From Pelolinea sp. (GTDB lineage: Bacteria > Chloroflexota > Anaerolineae > Anaerolineales > Anaerolineaceae): DNA of 64,000 nucleotides. Made by a program: the position numbers and the translations under genes. Position 1 is the stretch's first letter; the number at the start of each line of letters is the position of its first letter. The DNA is taken from assembly GCA_012797975.1 (NCBI GenBank), contig JAAZOD010000004.1:1-64000 (forward strand), in the 5' to 3' direction. Under the pieces are notes generated by a model. It saw only the letters and a list, made by a program, of their open reading frames with translations, ran no database searches and had not been told where the DNA came from. Below, piece after piece: positions 39,483 to 49,821 of this stretch.

Positions 39483-42242
39483 TGAAAGGTTTTTGATCAA
39501 CAGCTCCAGGTCGGATCTTTTAAGATGAATATGCAACACACTCCGATCCGCAGCTTCCAGCGCTTCAATATCGCCCAATGCTTGCGCCATCAGCATCTGC
39601 TGGAAGGAAATCTTTTGATCTGGAATGGGTAGATCATCTTCGGCATCCATGCTCAGGACCAGGAAATAACCATTATTTTTACCACCCTTATGCAATTGCC
39701 CGGTGGAATGCAAGAAACGCGGTCCATAACCCAGTGTAGTCGCCCGGTGAAACTTTTCTGCGATCTGTTTTCGCAGTGCTTGCAAAGCAATTTGATGCAG
39801 CTCGTTTCGCTCGATGAACGCATTGATGGCAACATAGTCATTCGTACCGGCCTTTTCAAGAAATTGATGGACCATGCTTGCCAGACCGGTTTTCTTCAAA
39901 TCCAATTTTTGACTGGAAAAGACCTGAAAAGCTGAGTCTTCCCACATTGGCTGGCCCAGTTCCAGTTTTCCTGTCTCCTCAATCAGCTTTACTTTTTGTT
40001 TGGTGCGCGTTTTGCTATCCTGCACATTGGGTTGATCGAACGCGTTGACACCCAGCACTGTACAGGCGGTCACAGTGGCAAATTCCCACTGGTAGAACTG
40101 CTCGGCCAGCGCCAAATCACCATTCACCGGAAGGACCAGACAGGGATGTCCAGCTTTCTTCAATTCCTCCACCCGTTGATCTTCCCGCCCATCCAAACGT
40201 AAGTACACAAAGATTCGATCATGGGAATATTCATCGGGTCTCAAAGCTGGCTCCTGATCGATCGGCAGAATCCCTTTGCCCTCTTTCCCGCTGCTCTCTG
40301 CAACTAACTGTTCCACCCAGGAACCAAAGGAAAGCCACTGATCATCAGCCAGAATGGTCAACTTGTCCTTCCCTTGCAAATACGCTTCACCCAAAATGGC
40401 ACCCAGCACCAACCCCGGATTTCTGCCAGCAGGAACAGCAGAATCGCAGACCGCACGCATTTCCTGGGCAGTTTTCAGAAAGGTCGGGAGAGAAACCCCC
40501 AGACATGCCACCGGCACCAATCCGAATGCGGTCAGGGCTGAATATCTTCCGCCCACATTGGGATCCGCCAGAAAAACAGCGCGAAAATGATGTTTCTCTG
40601 CCAGTTCCTGCAGAGCCGTAGCAGGATCAGTGATGGCGATAAAACGCTCTCCGGGATTCTTCGGTTCTATGGCAGCTACCCTCTGCCAGGCATATTGAAA
40701 ACCGGCATTGATCTCAGCCGTGCTGCCTGATTTACTGCTGACCAAAAAGACTGTTTTCTTCTCCTCTGCCCACTGCATGAGATGAGCCACCTGCATCGGA
40801 TCGGTGGAATCCAGGATGCGCAGTTCCAATCCATCCTTTTGCTTTCCAAGGATGAAAGCCATCACTTCGGCAGCGAGCGAAGAACCACCCATGCCGATCA
40901 AAACAATGCGTTCAAAACCATCCTCCTGCAACTGTCTGACAACATTCTGGATGGCCGACACTTGAGGAATGCCCATGCGCGGAGCTTCTAGCCAGCCCAG
41001 ACGTTTCACGATCTCTTGCTGCCCTTCCGCAGAGCTGGTCCATAAGCTTGCATTTTTCTGAAATAGCGATGTGACAAATCTTTTTTCAGCAAATGACTGA
41101 ACGCGCTTTTTTACATTTTCTTGAAGTGTGCTTAATTCAGCAAGATATTGCCCACGCTGCAGGTCCATGGCTTGCAACATTTCACGGAAAGCATCTTGGA
41201 ATTGCTGTACGCCTTCCTGCTCCAATTCCTGCGCGATTTTTTCCAGCTCAATTCCTTGATCTGCCAGCTTCTGCACAGTGAGCGCATCCACCGAAGAGGA
41301 AGCCATCAATTTATCACGGACCTCCCCATGATCGAAGAAAGCATCCAACGTGGCCGGAGGAACCGTATTCACCGTATCCGGTCCGATCAATTCTTCCACA
41401 TAGACCACATCACGATATTCAGGGTTCTTGGTACTGGTAGAAGCCCACAGCGGCCGTTGCACCTGCGCCCCTTTTTGCTTTAATGCAAGAAAGCGTTCCT
41501 GCGTAAAGGTACTTTGATACAGTTGATATGCCAGCCGTGCATTGGCAATGGCTGCTTTTCCACATAATTGCAGAGCGGCATCACCTTGCAGCTCTTTCAA
41601 GCGGGTATCGATCTTGGTATCAAAACGCGAAACGAAGAATGAAGCCACCGATGCAATTTGATGCAGTGGCAATCCCGCCCGCACACGGTCTTCCAGACCC
41701 TGCAGATAGGCTTCAATCACTTCCTGATAACGCTGGATCGAAAAGATCAAGGTCACGTTCACATTGATCCCTGCGGCGATCACGCTGCGAATGGCAGGGA
41801 TGCCTGCATGGGTGGCAGGGATCTTGATCATCAAATTCGGTCGGTCCACCCATTCCCATAAGCGTTTCGCATCAGCAACAGTCGCCTGCGCATCATGTGC
41901 CAGTTCCGGATCGACTTCCAGGCTGACATAGCCATCCCAACCATTCGTTTTGGTATAACAGGGGAGCAGAAGGTCTGCCGCTTCGCGGATATCTTCCACT
42001 GCCATTTGTTCATAGATCTCTTTGCTGTTCCAACCTGCCCAGGTCATGATCTTCATGGAAGACTGATATCTGGCTGAGCTCAAGATGGCTTTTTTGAAAA
42101 TAGAAGGATTGGAGGTTATCCCGGAAATCTTTTCCGTATCCACCAGCTTTTGGATGGTTCCATCCTTCAGCAGGTCACGTTGGATGTTGTCATACCATAA
42201 GGATTGACCAATCTTCTTCAGCTCAGCAATTTTTTCCATCAT
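39471..42242 (-). CDS. Bifunctional transaldolase / glucose-6-phosphate isomerase
   Basis: A 923-residue fusion. The first ~370 residues are a transaldolase (SGITSNPSIFKKAI start, Schiff-base Lys in NLMIKIPATHAG near residue 140, and WASTSTKNPEY). The rest, from about 380, is a phosphoglucose isomerase: GMGGSSLAAEVMAF (about 455), SKSGSTAEINAGF (about 508), GGRYSALTAFG (about 579). This fusion is known from several bacteria. It links the pentose-phosphate pathway to glycolysis in one chain. The first ATG overlaps the rpiB stop (ATGA); the next ATG at 42239 has better spacing from AAAGGAG. Last gene of the tkt-rpiB-tal/pgi unit. Confidence 0.95.
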   Translation of the reverse strand: MMEKIAELKKIGQSLWYDNIQRDLLKDGTIQKLVDTEKISGITSNPSIFKKAILSSARYQSSMKIMTWAGWNSKEIYEQMAVEDIREAADLLLPCYTKTNGWDGYVSLEVDPELAHDAQATVADAKRLWEWVDRPNLMIKIPATHAGIPAIRSVIAAGINVNVTLIFSIQRYQEVIEAYLQGLEDRVRAGLPLHQIASVASFFVSRFDTKIDTRLKELQGDAALQLCGKAAIANARLAYQLYQSTFTQERFLALKQKGAQVQRPLWASTSTKNPEYRDVVYVEELIGPDTVNTVPPATLDAFFDHGEVRDKLMASSSVDALTVQKLADQGIELEKIAQELEQEGVQQFQDAFREMLQAMDLQRGQYLAELSTLQENVKKRVQSFAEKRFVTSLFQKNASLWTSSAEGQQEIVKRLGWLEAPRMGIPQVSAIQNVVRQLQEDGFERIVLIGMGGSSLAAEVMAFILGKQKDGLELRILDSTDPMQVAHLMQWAEEKKTVFLVSSKSGSTAEINAGFQYAWQRVAAIEPKNPGERFIAITDPATALQELAEKHHFRAVFLADPNVGGRYSALTAFGLVPVACLGVSLPTFLKTAQEMRAVCDSAVPAGRNPGLVLGAILGEAYLQGKDKLTILADDQWLSFGSWVEQLVAESSGKEGKGILPIDQEPALRPDEYSHDRIFVYLRLDGREDQRVEELKKAGHPCLVLPVNGDLALAEQFYQWEFATVTACTVLGVNAFDQPNVQDSKTRTKQKVKLIEETGKLELGQPMWEDSAFQVFSSQKLDLKKTGLASMVHQFLEKAGTNDYVAINAFIERNELHQIALQALRKQIAEKFHRATTLGYGPRFLHSTGQLHKGGKNNGYFLVLSMDAEDDLPIPDQKISFQQMLMAQALGDIEALEAADRSVLHIHLKRSDLELLIKNLSSNS

Positions 42243-42697
42243 TCTCCTTTGTACGTGCCTTCTTCTATCGCATAAATTTTCTTACGGCGTTTTTGATGGC
42301 GTTCGACCTCTTCCACAGAAGCCTTGAGAAAGCTTAAAGCGACCTCATTTGCCAGTGCAGAGCCGATGATGCGGGCTCCCATACAAAGCACATTCATGCC
42401 ATCATGCTCCACCCCCTGATGGGCAGAATAGGTATCGTGGCAAATTGCTGCGTAAATACCTTTCATTTTATTCGAAGTGATGCAGGCGCCGATTCCGGAA
42501 CCGCAGATCGTGATCCCCCGTTCTGCTTTCCCTTCCTGAATGGCCTTTCCGACCTTATAGGCAAGATCAGGATAGTCCACCGGATCCGTATTGAACGTAC
42601 CCACATCCAGCACTTCATATCCAGCTTTACGGATCGCTTCCAACACTTCCACTTTCAATGGATATCCAGCATGATCAGAACCGATGACTACTTTCAT
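42239..42697 (-). CDS. rpiB: Ribose-5-phosphate isomerase B
   Basis: Interconverts ribose-5-phosphate and ribulose-5-phosphate. The 152-residue protein has GSDHAGYPLK (residues 6-15), the catalytic Cys in TICGSGIGACI (about 65) and the NVLCMGARIIG segment near 103, all typical of RpiB/LacAB. The ATG at 42697 has AAAGGA 6 bases upstream; a TTG two codons earlier is the other choice. It lies between tkt and tal-pgi in a three-gene unit. Confidence 0.93.
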   Translation of the reverse strand: MKVVIGSDHAGYPLKVEVLEAIRKAGYEVLDVGTFNTDPVDYPDLAYKVGKAIQEGKAERGITICGSGIGACITSNKMKGIYAAICHDTYSAHQGVEHDGMNVLCMGARIIGSALANEVALSFLKASVEEVERHQKRRKKIYAIEEGTYKGE

Positions 42698-42708
42698 GTT
42701 CAATCCTT

Positions 42709-44715
42709 TCAGGCCAACATTTGTAAGGCATGGGCTACAATATTTTCAACAGAAAAACCGAATTTTTCATAGAGAATTTCTGCCGGAGCAGAAGCGCCAT
42801 AGCCGGTCATCCCGATCATCTCACCCTTTTCACCCAGCCACTTTTCCCAGCCTTGCTTCACCCCTGCTTCTACAGCCAAGCGGCATTTTATAGAGGGGAG
42901 TAAAACAGAATCTCGATATGCTTTGGATTGTTTTTCGAACAGCTCCCAGGACGGGAAGGATACAATGCGCACTTTCTTGCCTTTTTCAACCAACACTTTG
43001 GAAGCAGCCAGGATGAGCTGGACTTCGGAGCCAGTGGCCATGAGAATGATCTCCGGTTCGCCCTTGCCCAGGTCAGCCAAGACATATGCACCCTTCTGCA
43101 ATCCAGAAGCCGGCGCCACCTGAGCGCGATCCATGGTCGGCACATCCTGGCGGCTGAGAACCAGCAGGGTCGGGCCGTCTTTGCGTTCAATCGCCACTTT
43201 CCACGCTTCGCGCGTTTCATTGGCATCTGCCGGTCGAATGGTGACCAAGTTGGGAATGGCACGCAGTGCAGCCAGATGCTCCACCGGCTGATGGGTTGGA
43301 CCATCTTCCCCAAGGCCGATGCTATCATGGGTAAACACCCACACCACCGGGTATTCGGACAGGGCTGAAACACGAATGGCAGGGCGATTGTAATCAGAAA
43401 AAACCAGGAAGGTGGCACCAAACGGAATGACACCCTTATGAACTGCCATTCCGTTGAGAATGGAGCCCATGCCGTGTTCGCGCACGCCAAAATGCAGGTT
43501 GGCACCCAGATGGTTTTCAGCAGAAAAAGCCACGCTTTGCTCAATCCACGTTTTTGTAGACGGGGTCAGATCAGCCGAGCCGCCCATCAATTCGGGCAAG
43601 CTCTTGACCATGGCATTGATGATCTTGCCGGAGGAGATGCGGGTTGCCATACCCTTGGGATCGGCCGGAAACTCCGGCAGAACAGAATCCCAATGAGCCG
43701 GTAACTTCCCTTCAATACGGCGTTTCAATTCAGCCGCTTTTTCCGAATGTTTCTTCTGATACGCCGCAAACAGGGCATCCCATTCTTTTTCATACGAAGA
43801 ACCATTTTTCTTGACCGCACGGTAATGATCCAGCACATCCTCGGGGACAAAGAAGTGAGGTTCCACAGGCCAGTCCTGCGCTTCTTTGGAGGCGTCAATC
43901 TCTTTCCACCCGGGCGGAGTGCCGTGCACACCAGCGGTATCCTGTTTGGTAGGCAGACTGTAGCCAATATGGGTACGACAGACTATCAAAGACGGACGCG
44001 GATCTTGCTTGGCTTTTTGAATGGCCGCATCGATCGCCTCGACATCATTTCCATCTGCCACTTTTTGAACATGCCAGCCATAGGCCTCGAAACGCATGGC
44101 ACGATCTTCGGCAAACGCCAGGTCGGTGGAGCCATCGATGGAAATGCGGTTATCATCATATAGGTAAATCAATTTACCAAGTTTCAGCGTGCCAGCCAAT
44201 GAGGCAGCTTCTGATGTCACACCTTCCATCAAGTCTCCATCGGTGACAATGGCATACACAGTATGATCCACAACCGAAAATTCCGGTTCGTTGAACTCAG
44301 CAGCCAGATGCGCTTCAGCGATGGCCATCCCCACCCCGTTGGCAAAGCCCTGCCCCAACGGACCGGTGGTTACTTCTACACCGGGTGTCTTCCCATATTC
44401 CGGGTGACCGGGAGTGCGGCTGCCCCACTGGCGAAAATTCTTCAAATCATCCAAGGTGAGATCAAAACCTGTCAGATACAACAAGCTGTAAACGAGCATG
44501 GAACCGTGGCCACCGGATAGGATGAAGCGATCACGGTTGAACCAGTTTGGATTGGAAGGATTGACCTTCAAATGACGGGTCCATATGGTATATGCGATAG
44601 CCGCAGTCCCCATCGGCAATCCAGGATGTCCGGAATTGGCGGTCTGTACACCATCAACAGATAAATAACGCAATGTTTTAATAGCTCTCGACTCCAGCTC
44701 AGTTTGTGTGCTCAT
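42709..44715 (-). CDS. tkt: Transketolase
   Basis: A thiamine diphosphate enzyme of the non-oxidative pentose-phosphate pathway. The 668-residue product has [10 protein letters not shown] near residue 28, [13 protein letters not shown] near 115, the ThDP motif [18 protein letters not shown] (about 156), the catalytic Glu region [15 protein letters not shown] (about 405) and [17 protein letters not shown] (about 463). Full length. AAGGATT lies before the ATG. First gene of the unit. Confidence 0.96.
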   Translation of the reverse strand: MSTQTELESRAIKTLRYLSVDGVQTANSGHPGLPMGTAAIAYTIWTRHLKVNPSNPNWFNRDRFILSGGHGSMLVYSLLYLTGFDLTLDDLKNFRQWGSRTPGHPEYGKTPGVEVTTGPLGQGFANGVGMAIAEAHLAAEFNEPEFSVVDHTVYAIVTDGDLMEGVTSEAASLAGTLKLGKLIYLYDDNRISIDGSTDLAFAEDRAMRFEAYGWHVQKVADGNDVEAIDAAIQKAKQDPRPSLIVCRTHIGYSLPTKQDTAGVHGTPPGWKEIDASKEAQDWPVEPHFFVPEDVLDHYRAVKKNGSSYEKEWDALFAAYQKKHSEKAAELKRRIEGKLPAHWDSVLPEFPADPKGMATRISSGKIINAMVKSLPELMGGSADLTPSTKTWIEQSVAFSAENHLGANLHFGVREHGMGSILNGMAVHKGVIPFGATFLVFSDYNRPAIRVSALSEYPVVWVFTHDSIGLGEDGPTHQPVEHLAALRAIPNLVTIRPADANETREAWKVAIERKDGPTLLVLSRQDVPTMDRAQVAPASGLQKGAYVLADLGKGEPEIILMATGSEVQLILAASKVLVEKGKKVRIVSFPSWELFEKQSKAYRDSVLLPSIKCRLAVEAGVKQGWEKWLGEKGEMIGMTGYGASAPAEILYEKFGFSVENIVAHALQMLA

Positions 44716-44764
44716 AATTAATCCTTGGGATATTTTTTTGTTATTCTACCATGCGGTTAAACTC

Positions 44765-44802
44765 AAAAGCAATTCTCAACATGAAGTCATGGAATTGCTT
44801 TT
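44765..44802 (-). terminator. Terminator between copA and tkt
   Basis: An 11-bp stem AAAAGCAATTC/GAATTGCTTTT with a 16-base loop lies 27 bases past the copA stop on the - strand. T-runs are present on both sides. It probably separates the copper genes from tkt. Confidence 0.65.
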
Positions 44803-44829
44803 TCAAAGAAGACGAATAGGATTATTAAT

Positions 44830-47250
44830 TTAGATCCTTGTTTTTTTCAGACGCAAGCTGTTGGTGACCACGAACACACTGGAAAATGCCATGGCGCCCG
44901 CAGCAAACATGGGATTGAGGTAGCCCATGGCTGCTATCGGGATCAGGATGACGTTGTAAAAGAAAGCCCAAAACAGGTTTTGTTTGATCGTGTTCAGGGT
45001 CTTTCGCGACAACCGGATCACTTCCACGACCTTTCCCAATTCTCCGCTCAACAAGGTAATGGGAGCGGTAGAAAGAGCCACATCGGTTCCGGTGCCCACC
45101 GCAATGCCCACATCTGCCTGAGCCAATGCAGGCGCATCGTTCACGCCATCCCCCACCATAGCAACATTTCTTCCCTGCTGCTGCAACCCGCGAATGGCAT
45201 CCGCTTTGCCCATGGGCAGCACCTCTGCCAGTACATCATCAATGCCGGCCTGGCGGGCAATCGCTTCGGCAGTGGCCTGATTATCACCGGTCAGTAAAAT
45301 CACTTTCATTCCCATGGCTTTTAATTGTCGAACTGTGGTAATGGACTCACTTTTAATCGGGTCGGCAATTCCAAATACGCCGGCCAGTTTCTTGTCGATC
45401 GCAATATAGATGCCCGTCAGCGCTTTTTCCTGCAGGGCTTTCATAATCGATCTATTTGCTGACCCTGAAATCCCTTGTTGTTTCAAAAAACGTTCATTAC
45501 CCAGCTCAATCAATCTTCCCTGCACCTTGGCAGATACACCAAAACCGGGGAATGACTGAAACTCACTCATTTCCTGTGGTTGAATAGCACGATTTCCCGC
45601 TTCCGCCAGAATGGCTTCGCCCAGAACGTGCTCACTGCCATGCTCAACGCTGGCAGCCAGTTTCAATAACGTGTTTTCATCATAACTTGGATCAATGATG
45701 GAAATGTTGATAACCGACGGTTGGCCTTTGGTAAGGGTGCCAGTTTTATCAAAGACCAGCGTATCGACCTTGCCAGCCCGTTCCAACGCTTCTGCCGAAC
45801 GGAACAGAATGCCCCGTTCCGCACCTTTGCCAGATCCCACCATCACTGCGGTAGGGGTCGCCAAACCCATGGCGCACGGACAGGCAATGACCAGCACTGC
45901 CGTCATATTGATGATAGCTCTGGAGAACACGGTTTGATCAGCAGCAAGAGGGAGCTTCAGAACGAAATTCCACAGCACGAAGGTGATGAGAGCCAGCAAG
46001 ATCACGATAGGTACAAAATAAGCCGACACCGTATCGGCCAATCGCTGGATGGGCGCTTTGCTGCTCTGTGCTTCATCGACCATTTTGATGATCTGGGAAA
46101 GGACTGTCTCCTTCCCCACCTTTGTGGCCTTGAAAGCGAGCATGCCTTGCTTGTTGATGGTCCCGCCGATCACAGCATCTCCGGTTTGCTTGTTCACAGG
46201 CAACGACTCACCGGTGATCAGAGATTCGTCGATGGAGGTATGCCCTTCCACCACCTCTCCATCCACCGCAATCCGTTCGCCGGGACGAACCACCAGGATA
46301 TCACCAACCTGAATTTCTTCAGCCGGGATCTTGACTTCCGAGCCATCACGTCGTACTGTGGCACTCTTCACCTGCAAATTGATCAGTTTCTTCATGGCTT
46401 CGCTGGTGCGTCCCTTGGCTTTGGCTTCCAGATATTTTCCCAACCGGATCAGCGTAATGATCACAGCGGAGGTTTCAAAATAAACATGCCCTTGCACCAC
46501 ATTCGCCAAAACCAGAATGGAAAAGATATACGCAACGGATGATCCGAGTGCGATCAGCACATCCATGTTTGCCGAACCACCGCGCAGTGATTTCACCGCA
46601 CCTGCATAGAATTGGGCACCCACATAAAACTGCACCGGGGTGGCCAGCACCAGAAAAAGATAGTTGAGCCATTTGGCTTGATGCAAAAACTCCGGCAAAA
46701 GGTTGAAATCGTGTGCCATTGAAAGCACAAACAGGGGGATCGTAAAGATCAAACCCAGGATCAAAAGCTTACGCTGACGTCCGATCTCCCGTTCGCGCGC
46801 CTTCTGTTCCGAATCCAATGCATCCTCAGGAAGAATAGGACGGAATCCGATCTTGCGCAGCGTCTGGTAGATTTCGGGCAAATCGATCATGGTGGGAATA
46901 TAGGAAACGGTTACCTTTTCTTTCACCACATTCCCGGTGACCTTTCTGATCCCGTCCAGCGCGCTCAATTTTTCAATGATGCGATCTACTTCATGAGAAT
47001 CATTTAATTTCTCAAGAAGAATATCATTTTCAACCTGCAACACACCATATCCGGCACGTTCTACGCGCTGAATGAGCGCAGAAAGCGTTGTCTCTTTTTC
47101 TGAGTAGTTCACAACCGCACGTTCGGATGACAAATTCACCGAAACGGCCGAAACCCCCTTTTCTTTTTTCAGATTTCGCTCGATGGTCGCCACGCAGTTA
47201 GCGCAGGTCATCCCCTTAATCGGTAAAATGATATTCTTCGTCTCTTCCAT
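44830..47250 (-). CDS. copA: Copper-exporting P1B-type ATPase CopA
   Basis: An inner membrane pump that expels Cu(I). The 806-residue protein begins with a metal-binding domain holding GMTCANC (Cys16, Cys19). A second HMA-like domain (about residues 70-140) lacks the CxxC pair. Eight membrane segments are expected, with the ion site CPC in [17 protein letters not shown], phosphorylation motif [13 protein letters not shown] in the actuator domain and [14 protein letters not shown]. The nucleotide-binding HP motif reads SEHVLG instead of SEHPL, so the usual Pro is Val. It is cotranscribed with copZ, which lies 14 bases upstream. Confidence 0.95.
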   Translation of the reverse strand: MEETKNIILPIKGMTCANCVATIERNLKKEKGVSAVSVNLSSERAVVNYSEKETTLSALIQRVERAGYGVLQVENDILLEKLNDSHEVDRIIEKLSALDGIRKVTGNVVKEKVTVSYIPTMIDLPEIYQTLRKIGFRPILPEDALDSEQKAREREIGRQRKLLILGLIFTIPLFVLSMAHDFNLLPEFLHQAKWLNYLFLVLATPVQFYVGAQFYAGAVKSLRGGSANMDVLIALGSSVAYIFSILVLANVVQGHVYFETSAVIITLIRLGKYLEAKAKGRTSEAMKKLINLQVKSATVRRDGSEVKIPAEEIQVGDILVVRPGERIAVDGEVVEGHTSIDESLITGESLPVNKQTGDAVIGGTINKQGMLAFKATKVGKETVLSQIIKMVDEAQSSKAPIQRLADTVSAYFVPIVILLALITFVLWNFVLKLPLAADQTVFSRAIINMTAVLVIACPCAMGLATPTAVMVGSGKGAERGILFRSAEALERAGKVDTLVFDKTGTLTKGQPSVINISIIDPSYDENTLLKLAASVEHGSEHVLGEAILAEAGNRAIQPQEMSEFQSFPGFGVSAKVQGRLIELGNERFLKQQGISGSANRSIMKALQEKALTGIYIAIDKKLAGVFGIADPIKSESITTVRQLKAMGMKVILLTGDNQATAEAIARQAGIDDVLAEVLPMGKADAIRGLQQQGRNVAMVGDGVNDAPALAQADVGIAVGTGTDVALSTAPITLLSGELGKVVEVIRLSRKTLNTIKQNLFWAFFYNVILIPIAAMGYLNPMFAAGAMAFSSVFVVTNSLRLKKTRI

Positions 47251-47264
47251 TTTTTCTTCACAAT

Positions 47265-47468
47265 CTAGATTTCAGCAGGATAGCCGATTTCTTGCAATGT
47301 TTTCAAAACTGCCTGTTCCACCTCGGGTGAGGTCATACTGACGCTTGCTTTTTTTGTGTTCAAATCCACATCCACTTTTTCCACACCGGCGATTTCTTCC
47401 AATTCCATCTTTACGGTATGCACACAGTGCTGGCAGTGAATATTGGGAATCAAATATGTCTTATTCAT
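47265..47468 (-). CDS. copZ: Copper chaperone CopZ
   Basis: A 67-residue heavy-metal-associated domain protein that carries Cu(I) to CopA. The metal motif is HCQHC (Cys12, Cys15) in [14 protein letters not shown], and the ferredoxin-like fold is complete ([26 protein letters not shown]-like end). It is the first gene of the copZ-copA pair. Confidence 0.92.
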   Translation of the reverse strand: MNKTYLIPNIHCQHCVHTVKMELEEIAGVEKVDVDLNTKKASVSMTSPEVEQAVLKTLQEIGYPAEI

Positions 47469-47494
47469 TCCACTATCCTTTCTATTTTGAACAT

Positions 47495-47519
47495 ATTATA
47501 TTCTATGATTTATTTCATA
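47495..47519 (-). promoter_or_regulatory. Possible copZA promoter with palindrome
   Basis: On the - strand a TATAAT box (47500-47495) lies 27 bases before the copZ start. Just upstream is the inverted repeat TATGA-N6-TCATA (47504-47519), in the spacer where a copper repressor could bind. No good -35 is visible, and no regulator gene is adjacent. Confidence 0.4.
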
Positions 47520-47593
47520 ATTATTAATATTTTTGTAGAATTCTGCCCTTGACGAAACCATTTTTTTCGATAGGATAAAATGAAAGAGAAGAA

Positions 47594-48319
47594 ATGAAAC
47601 CTCTCACAGACAAGAAGATATTGATCACTGGCGCATCCAAACGCATCGGACGTGAGCTTGCTCTGACAGCCGCCCGCGAAGGAGCATTTATCTTTTTACA
47701 TTACAGCAGTTCTGAAGCGGATGCGTACAAAACACAACAAGAAATAAAAGGCCTGGGAACCGAATGCCAATTGATCCGGGCCGATTTCAGCGACCCACAA
47801 AAGGCCATGCCCTTATTCGAAAAGATCTTCGCCGATCACGAGGTATTTGCCCTGGTCAACAACGCTTCCATCTTTTTGCAAAATACATTGCGCGATGCCA
47901 CGCTGCAGGATTGGAACCTCCACCAAACGATCAACCTGACCATGCCCTTCTTGCTCACCCAGGCATTTGCGAATTCGCCGCGCAATCCTTCAGGGAAGAT
48001 CATCAATATCCTCGATTGGCGCGCCTTACGACCAGGAAAAGACCATTTTGCATACACCATCAGCAAGGCCGGCTTGGCTGCTCTCACCAGTTCATCCGCT
48101 TTATCCCTAGCACCCTCTTTCCAGGTCAACGGCCTGGCGCTGGGAGCCATCCTGCCCCCTTCGGATGGGAGTGACACGACCAACCTGATCAAGCAGGTGC
48201 CCGCCGGCCGCTGGGCGAATTTGGATGAATTGACCAGAACCTTTCTTTTCTTATTGACTGCACCGCAGTATATTACCGGTGAAATCATTCACATCGATGG
48301 AGGAAGACACTTAGTCTAG
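47594..48319 (+). CDS. Short-chain reductase, pteridine reductase (PTR1/FolM)-like
   Basis: An NAD(P)H-dependent reductase of 241 residues. It has the Rossmann motif TGASKRIG (residues 12-19) and the catalytic YTISK. The position usually held by the active-site Ser is Asp (IINILDWRALRPG), which is the hallmark of pteridine reductases such as PTR1 and FolM. The neighbours folB, folK and folE are all pterin genes, so it probably reduces dihydrofolate, dihydrobiopterin or dihydromonapterin. A TTGACG-N16-TAGGAT element upstream may be its promoter. It is the first gene of the folate unit. Confidence 0.88.
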   Translation: MKPLTDKKILITGASKRIGRELALTAAREGAFIFLHYSSSEADAYKTQQEIKGLGTECQLIRADFSDPQKAMPLFEKIFADHEVFALVNNASIFLQNTLRDATLQDWNLHQTINLTMPFLLTQAFANSPRNPSGKIINILDWRALRPGKDHFAYTISKAGLAALTSSSALSLAPSFQVNGLALGAILPPSDGSDTTNLIKQVPAGRWANLDELTRTFLFLLTAPQYITGEIIHIDGGRHLV

Positions 48320-48324
48320 AGAAT

Positions 48325-48684
48325 ATGGATAAAGTTTTTATTAATGATCTGATGGTGCGCGGTGTGATCGGCATCAGCGACCGTGAACGTTCGCAGCCGC
48401 AAGATATTGTGGTCAATGTTGTCCTTTACACGGATATTCTCAAAGGCGGTGAAAGCGACAATATTGATGATTGTGTCAATTACCGCACCATTTCCAAAGC
48501 CATTATTGCACATATCGAAAAAGTTTCCCGCTATACGGTTGAAGCACTGGCCGCCGATATCGCCGGTATCTGTCTGGCTACCGACGGGGTACAGAAAGTG
48601 CGTGTCAAAGTTGAAAAACCCGGCGCAGTACGTTTTTCAAAATCAGTGGGGGTAGAGATTACCAGAGTAAAAGAGAATCCGTAA
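48325..48684 (+). CDS. folB: Dihydroneopterin aldolase
   Basis: Makes 6-hydroxymethyl-dihydropterin from dihydroneopterin in folate synthesis. The 119-residue protein has the family start VFINDLMVRGVIGISDRER, the substrate Glu region YTVEALAADIAGICL and the VKVEKPGAVRFSKSVGVEI end with the catalytic Lys. It begins 5 bases after the reductase gene and precedes folK by one base. Confidence 0.93.
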   Translation: MDKVFINDLMVRGVIGISDRERSQPQDIVVNVVLYTDILKGGESDNIDDCVNYRTISKAIIAHIEKVSRYTVEALAADIAGICLATDGVQKVRVKVEKPGAVRFSKSVGVEITRVKENP

Positions 48685-48685
48685 A

Positions 48686-49156
48686 ATGCATCAGGTTCAT
48701 CTCTTGATCGGATCCAATATCCAACCGCAGCAAAACATGCCTGCTGCCCTAAAGATGCTGGAAACATTCCATCCAATCAAGACCTGTTCCCGCATCTGGA
48801 AAACTTCTGCTTACGGCAGCCCAGGGCCTGATTTTCTCAATATTGCAGTCCTGGTCGAGACATCGCTGAATCCTCAAGAATACAAAGAAAAAGTGATCCA
48901 TCCCATCGAGACAGCGCTCAAACGGCAGCGCTTTCCAGACAAAAATGCTCCCCGCACCATTGACATTGATATCATCGTGTATGACGGAAAAATAATGGAC
49001 GAAGGAATTTGGAATAAATTCTTCGTCACCGTCCCCCTGGCGGACCTGCTGCCGCAAATCAAAAACCCTGATTCAGGCGAATCCTTGCAAACCATCGCAC
49101 AGAGAATGCTCGATCAGGGTCTGGTTGTTTTTTATGCGAACTGTCTGGAATCTTAA
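48686..49156 (+). CDS. folK: HPPK: hydroxymethyl-dihydropterin pyrophosphokinase
   Basis: Transfers pyrophosphate to 6-hydroxymethyl-dihydropterin. The 156-residue protein has [12 protein letters not shown] (about residue 6), [14 protein letters not shown] (about 50) and the magnesium-binding motif [15 protein letters not shown] (about 89-103), diagnostic of FolK. Its 3' end overlaps the convergent folE by four bases. Confidence 0.93.
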   Translation: MHQVHLLIGSNIQPQQNMPAALKMLETFHPIKTCSRIWKTSAYGSPGPDFLNIAVLVETSLNPQEYKEKVIHPIETALKRQRFPDKNAPRTIDIDIIVYDGKIMDEGIWNKFFVTVPLADLLPQIKNPDSGESLQTIAQRMLDQGLVVFYANCLES

Positions 49157-49797
49157 AATTCCAACGGTCTGGCACCTCGTGAAATATTATCCAAAAATTC
49201 CATGCGGGTCGCCTCACGATTGCGGAATGCGCCCAGCATCGAAGAAGTGGTCATGCGGGCATCATGCTTCTTCACCCCACGCAGCATGGCGCACATATGC
49301 ACTGCTTCTACTACCACTGCCACACCGCGCGGTTTCAGCAGGATATTCATAAAATCAGCTATCTGGCGCGTCATACGCTCCTGAACTTGCAACCGGTGAG
49401 AGAACATATCCACAATACGAGGAATTTTTGAGAGCCCGATCACTTTATCGTTCGGGAGATAAGCCACATGCGCCCTTCCAATAAATGGCAGCATATGATG
49501 CTCACACATGCTGAAGAATTCAATATCACGCACAATTACCATATCATCATATTCAACGCTGAACAGGGCTTTGTTCACCAATTTTATGGGGTCCGTGCGG
49601 TAACCATCCAGCATTTCCCGATATGCCCGCGCCACCCTGTCCGGTGTCCGGACCAACCCTTCACGATTCGCATCTTCCCCGATGGCAGTCAAAATATCAG
49701 CCACTGCCTTCTCGATCTGTTTCATGTCCATTTCTGAATCACAAAAAAGATCGGCAAACTGGAACAGCTCCGATTCATTACATTCCACTCGAGTCAT
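49153..49797 (-). CDS. folE: GTP cyclohydrolase I
   Basis: First step of pterin and folate synthesis, turning GTP into dihydroneopterin triphosphate. The 214-residue protein has the zinc ligands in [18 protein letters not shown] and [12 protein letters not shown] and the loop [29 protein letters not shown] precedes the ATG at 49797; the first 25 residues are not conserved and a start at MDMKQIEK is possible. It is convergent with folK, so the pathway genes are split between strands. Confidence 0.95.
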   Translation of the reverse strand: MTRVECNESELFQFADLFCDSEMDMKQIEKAVADILTAIGEDANREGLVRTPDRVARAYREMLDGYRTDPIKLVNKALFSVEYDDMVIVRDIEFFSMCEHHMLPFIGRAHVAYLPNDKVIGLSKIPRIVDMFSHRLQVQERMTRQIADFMNILLKPRGVAVVVEAVHMCAMLRGVKKHDARMTTSSMLGAFRNREATRMEFLDNISRGARPLEF

Positions 49798-49821
49798 AGT
49801 TTCCTTTCTGATCAGTTCGTG

